NCBI GenBank assembly: GCA_003162495.1
Contig: PMOF01000052.1
Coordinates: 1 to 7,130, forward strand
DNA: 7,130 bases
Direction: 5' to 3'
From: Acidobacteriaceae bacterium
GTDB lineage: Bacteria; Acidobacteriota; Terriglobia; Terriglobales; Acidobacteriaceae
A program made the position numbers and the translations under genes. How positions within the stretch are numbered: position 1 is the first letter of the stretch; every line of letters begins with the position of its first letter. Of this stretch, positions 6,076 to 7,130 are shown one piece after another. The notes under the pieces were generated by a model. That model saw nothing but the letters and a program-made list of their open reading frames with translations, was not told the origin of the DNA and searched no databases.

Positions 6076-6830
6076 ATCCGATTTCACGACGCAAACTGAT
6101 TTACGGAAGCGTTGCCGCCGCGGCGGGCATTGGAGGTTTGGCCGTGGCCGAGCGCCTGGCCTCACGCTACGGACTCATTCCGCCCGATGGCAGCGGGATT
6201 TATGGGCCCGGCGAGACATTGACCTATGCCTGCCAGCGGGTGCTGACCGCGCGCACACCGGCGCGCACATTTCCGCGCAGCATGATTTCGAAAAACCCGT
6301 TTGCGAATGCAGTAGCGCCGCCCAAGGATGAGTTCAAGCGGTTGCAGGCCGGAGGGTTCAGGGATTGGCGGCTGGTGGTGGACGGAACCGTGGCCCGGCC
6401 GATGTCGCTATCGCTCGCCGATCTGAAGAGCCTGCCGATCGAGAGCCAGATCACCGAGGTCGCATGCGAGGAGGGGTGGTCCTACATTGCCGAATGGATT
6501 GGCACGCCGCTCTCCAATGTTCTGCGCGAAGCGGGTGTGCTGCCGCACTCGCGCTATGTAGTTTATTACGCCATAGAAAAGAGCTTGTGGGGGAGTATTG
6601 ACATGGCTGACGCCATGCATCCTCACACGTACCTGACCCTGGGGATGAATGATGGGGATCTTCCTGTGCCGTTCGGCGGCCCGCTGCGCATGCGCGTGCC
6701 CCGCCAACTTGGTTACAAGAGCTTGAAGTACCTCACGCATGTCACAGTGACGGACGACATCAAGAAATTCGGCAGCGGTAAGGGTTCCGTCGATCCCGAT
6801 TACGGCTACTCCTGGTACGCGGGGATCTGA
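6072..6830 (+). CDS. Tat-exported molybdopterin-dependent oxidoreductase, YedY/MsrP-like
   Basis: The 252-residue product belongs to the sulfite oxidase/YedY fold group, enzymes with one molybdenum-molybdopterin centre. A twin-arginine signal reads SRRKLIYGS (5-13), followed by a hydrophobic AAAAGIGGLAVA, so it is exported folded. The core shows WRLVVDGTVARP (99-110), then VACEEGWSYIAEWIGTPL (130-147), in which Cys132 sits where the MsrP family has its molybdenum-binding cysteine (RCVEAWS type). Near the end, PLRMRVPRQLGYKSLKYL and the terminal YSWYAGI are typical of the family. The start is ATG 6072, with GGAGG at 6063-6067 inside the cytochrome gene. The open frame continues back to 5958 but lacks family similarity there. 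Pairing with a cytochrome b suggests a quinone-linked periplasmic redox enzyme. The substrate is unknown; methionine sulfoxide, sulfite or other oxides are all possible. Confidence 0.9.
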   Translation: MNPISRRKLIYGSVAAAAGIGGLAVAERLASRYGLIPPDGSGIYGPGETLTYACQRVLTARTPARTFPRSMISKNPFANAVAPPKDEFKRLQAGGFRDWRLVVDGTVARPMSLSLADLKSLPIESQITEVACEEGWSYIAEWIGTPLSNVLREAGVLPHSRYVVYYAIEKSLWGSIDMADAMHPHTYLTLGMNDGDLPVPFGGPLRMRVPRQLGYKSLKYLTHVTVTDDIKKFGSGKGSVDPDYGYSWYAGI

Positions 6831-6926
6831 ACAGCGCGATTTGGCGATCTTCAGGCTGCTCGAAACCGTTCTGGCCGAGGTGCGAATTGAGCGGTTGTCA
6901 GGCTGACGCACTCGCCGGATTGCAAA

Positions 6927-7130
6927 TCAATCCAGTTCCCGCAGTGCCTTCGAAAACGCGAAGAACCCGAGAAACACCACCATCGACAACCCCGACATCA
7001 TGGCCAGCGCATGGCTCGTCGGGATGTGCCGCGATAGCTCGCCCGCCAGCAGCGCGCCCACCGGAGGCAGCCCCAGAAAGCACGTCCCGTAAATGCTCAT
7101 CGCGCGGCCCCGCATCTCGTCTGAAGACAA
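6927..7130 (-). CDS. MFS transporter, C-terminal fragment cut by window edge
   Basis: On the minus strand, 67 codons run from the window end to TGA at 6929-6927. The fragment begins inside the protein. SSDEMRGRAMSIYGTCFLGL is the loop and helix motif (DELRGRVMSLY type) common in the second half of major facilitator transporters of the enterobactin-exporter-like group. PPVGALLAGELSRHIP and ALAMMSGLSMVVFLGFFAF supply the last two helices. The TTG at 7130-7128 is the first codon in view and is unlikely to be the true start; a full protein has about 400 residues and six times this length. The substrate cannot be read from this part. It converges on the molybdoenzyme gene with a 96-base gap in which I see no clear terminator. 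Confidence 0.85.
   Translation of the reverse strand: MSSDEMRGRAMSIYGTCFLGLPPVGALLAGELSRHIPTSHALAMMSGLSMVVFLGFFAFSKALRELD

Noticed and set aside
6831..6926. Terminator between the convergent molybdoenzyme and transporter genes
   Set aside because: Only AACCG/CGGTT arms with a 20-base-plus loop and a short TCAGGCTG repeat are visible, with no strong stem and no T-run.

Overview
The window looks like chromosomal DNA from a GC-rich, Gram-negative-type bacterium. My best guess is Acidobacteriota, from the overall style of the proteins: a secreted protein of unassigned family with an HExxE motif, MscL with a zinc-ribbon tail, and a Tat-exported molybdoenzyme paired with a four-helix cytochrome b. 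That placement is inference; there is no rRNA or other marker. I see no insertion sequence, phage gene, tRNA, rRNA or CRISPR array.

Layout, left to right. At 1-252 is the 3' part of a RelE/ParE-type toxin gene that begins outside the window. At 401-1450 is mtnA (methionine salvage), followed after 16 bases by a small membrane-protein gene at 1467-1802. At 1970-2365 is mscL, whose product ends in a four-cysteine zinc ribbon. A roughly 430-base gap holds a 29-base perfect inverted repeat and, directly after it, a promoter-like element with a dyad in its spacer. It leads to a secreted 438-residue protein (2797-4113) that carries HEMAE...DP and LEVGD motifs. The next gap (4114-4583) contains a decayed copy of the last part of mscL plus its 3' flank, and a 12-base palindrome. 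A membrane-anchored protein of unknown function follows (4584-5132), then a possible 54-codon gene on the minus strand (5142-5306). A translationally coupled pair comes next: a four-helix cytochrome b (5338-6075) and a YedY/MsrP-like molybdopterin oxidoreductase (6072-6830). At the right edge, on the minus strand, is the C-terminal end of an MFS transporter.

How the genes relate. The only clear functional unit is the cytochrome b and molybdoenzyme pair, in which the membrane haem protein would exchange electrons between the quinone pool and the exported molybdenum enzyme. The other genes look like independent housekeeping or accessory genes.

The most interesting structural point is that the secreted-protein gene lies between two direct repeats. 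One is the intact 3' end of mscL with its flank, the other a degraded copy about 1.94 kb downstream. The match continues past the stop codon, so this is a DNA-level duplication that brackets a removable gene. I did not find a convincing new multi-gene system.
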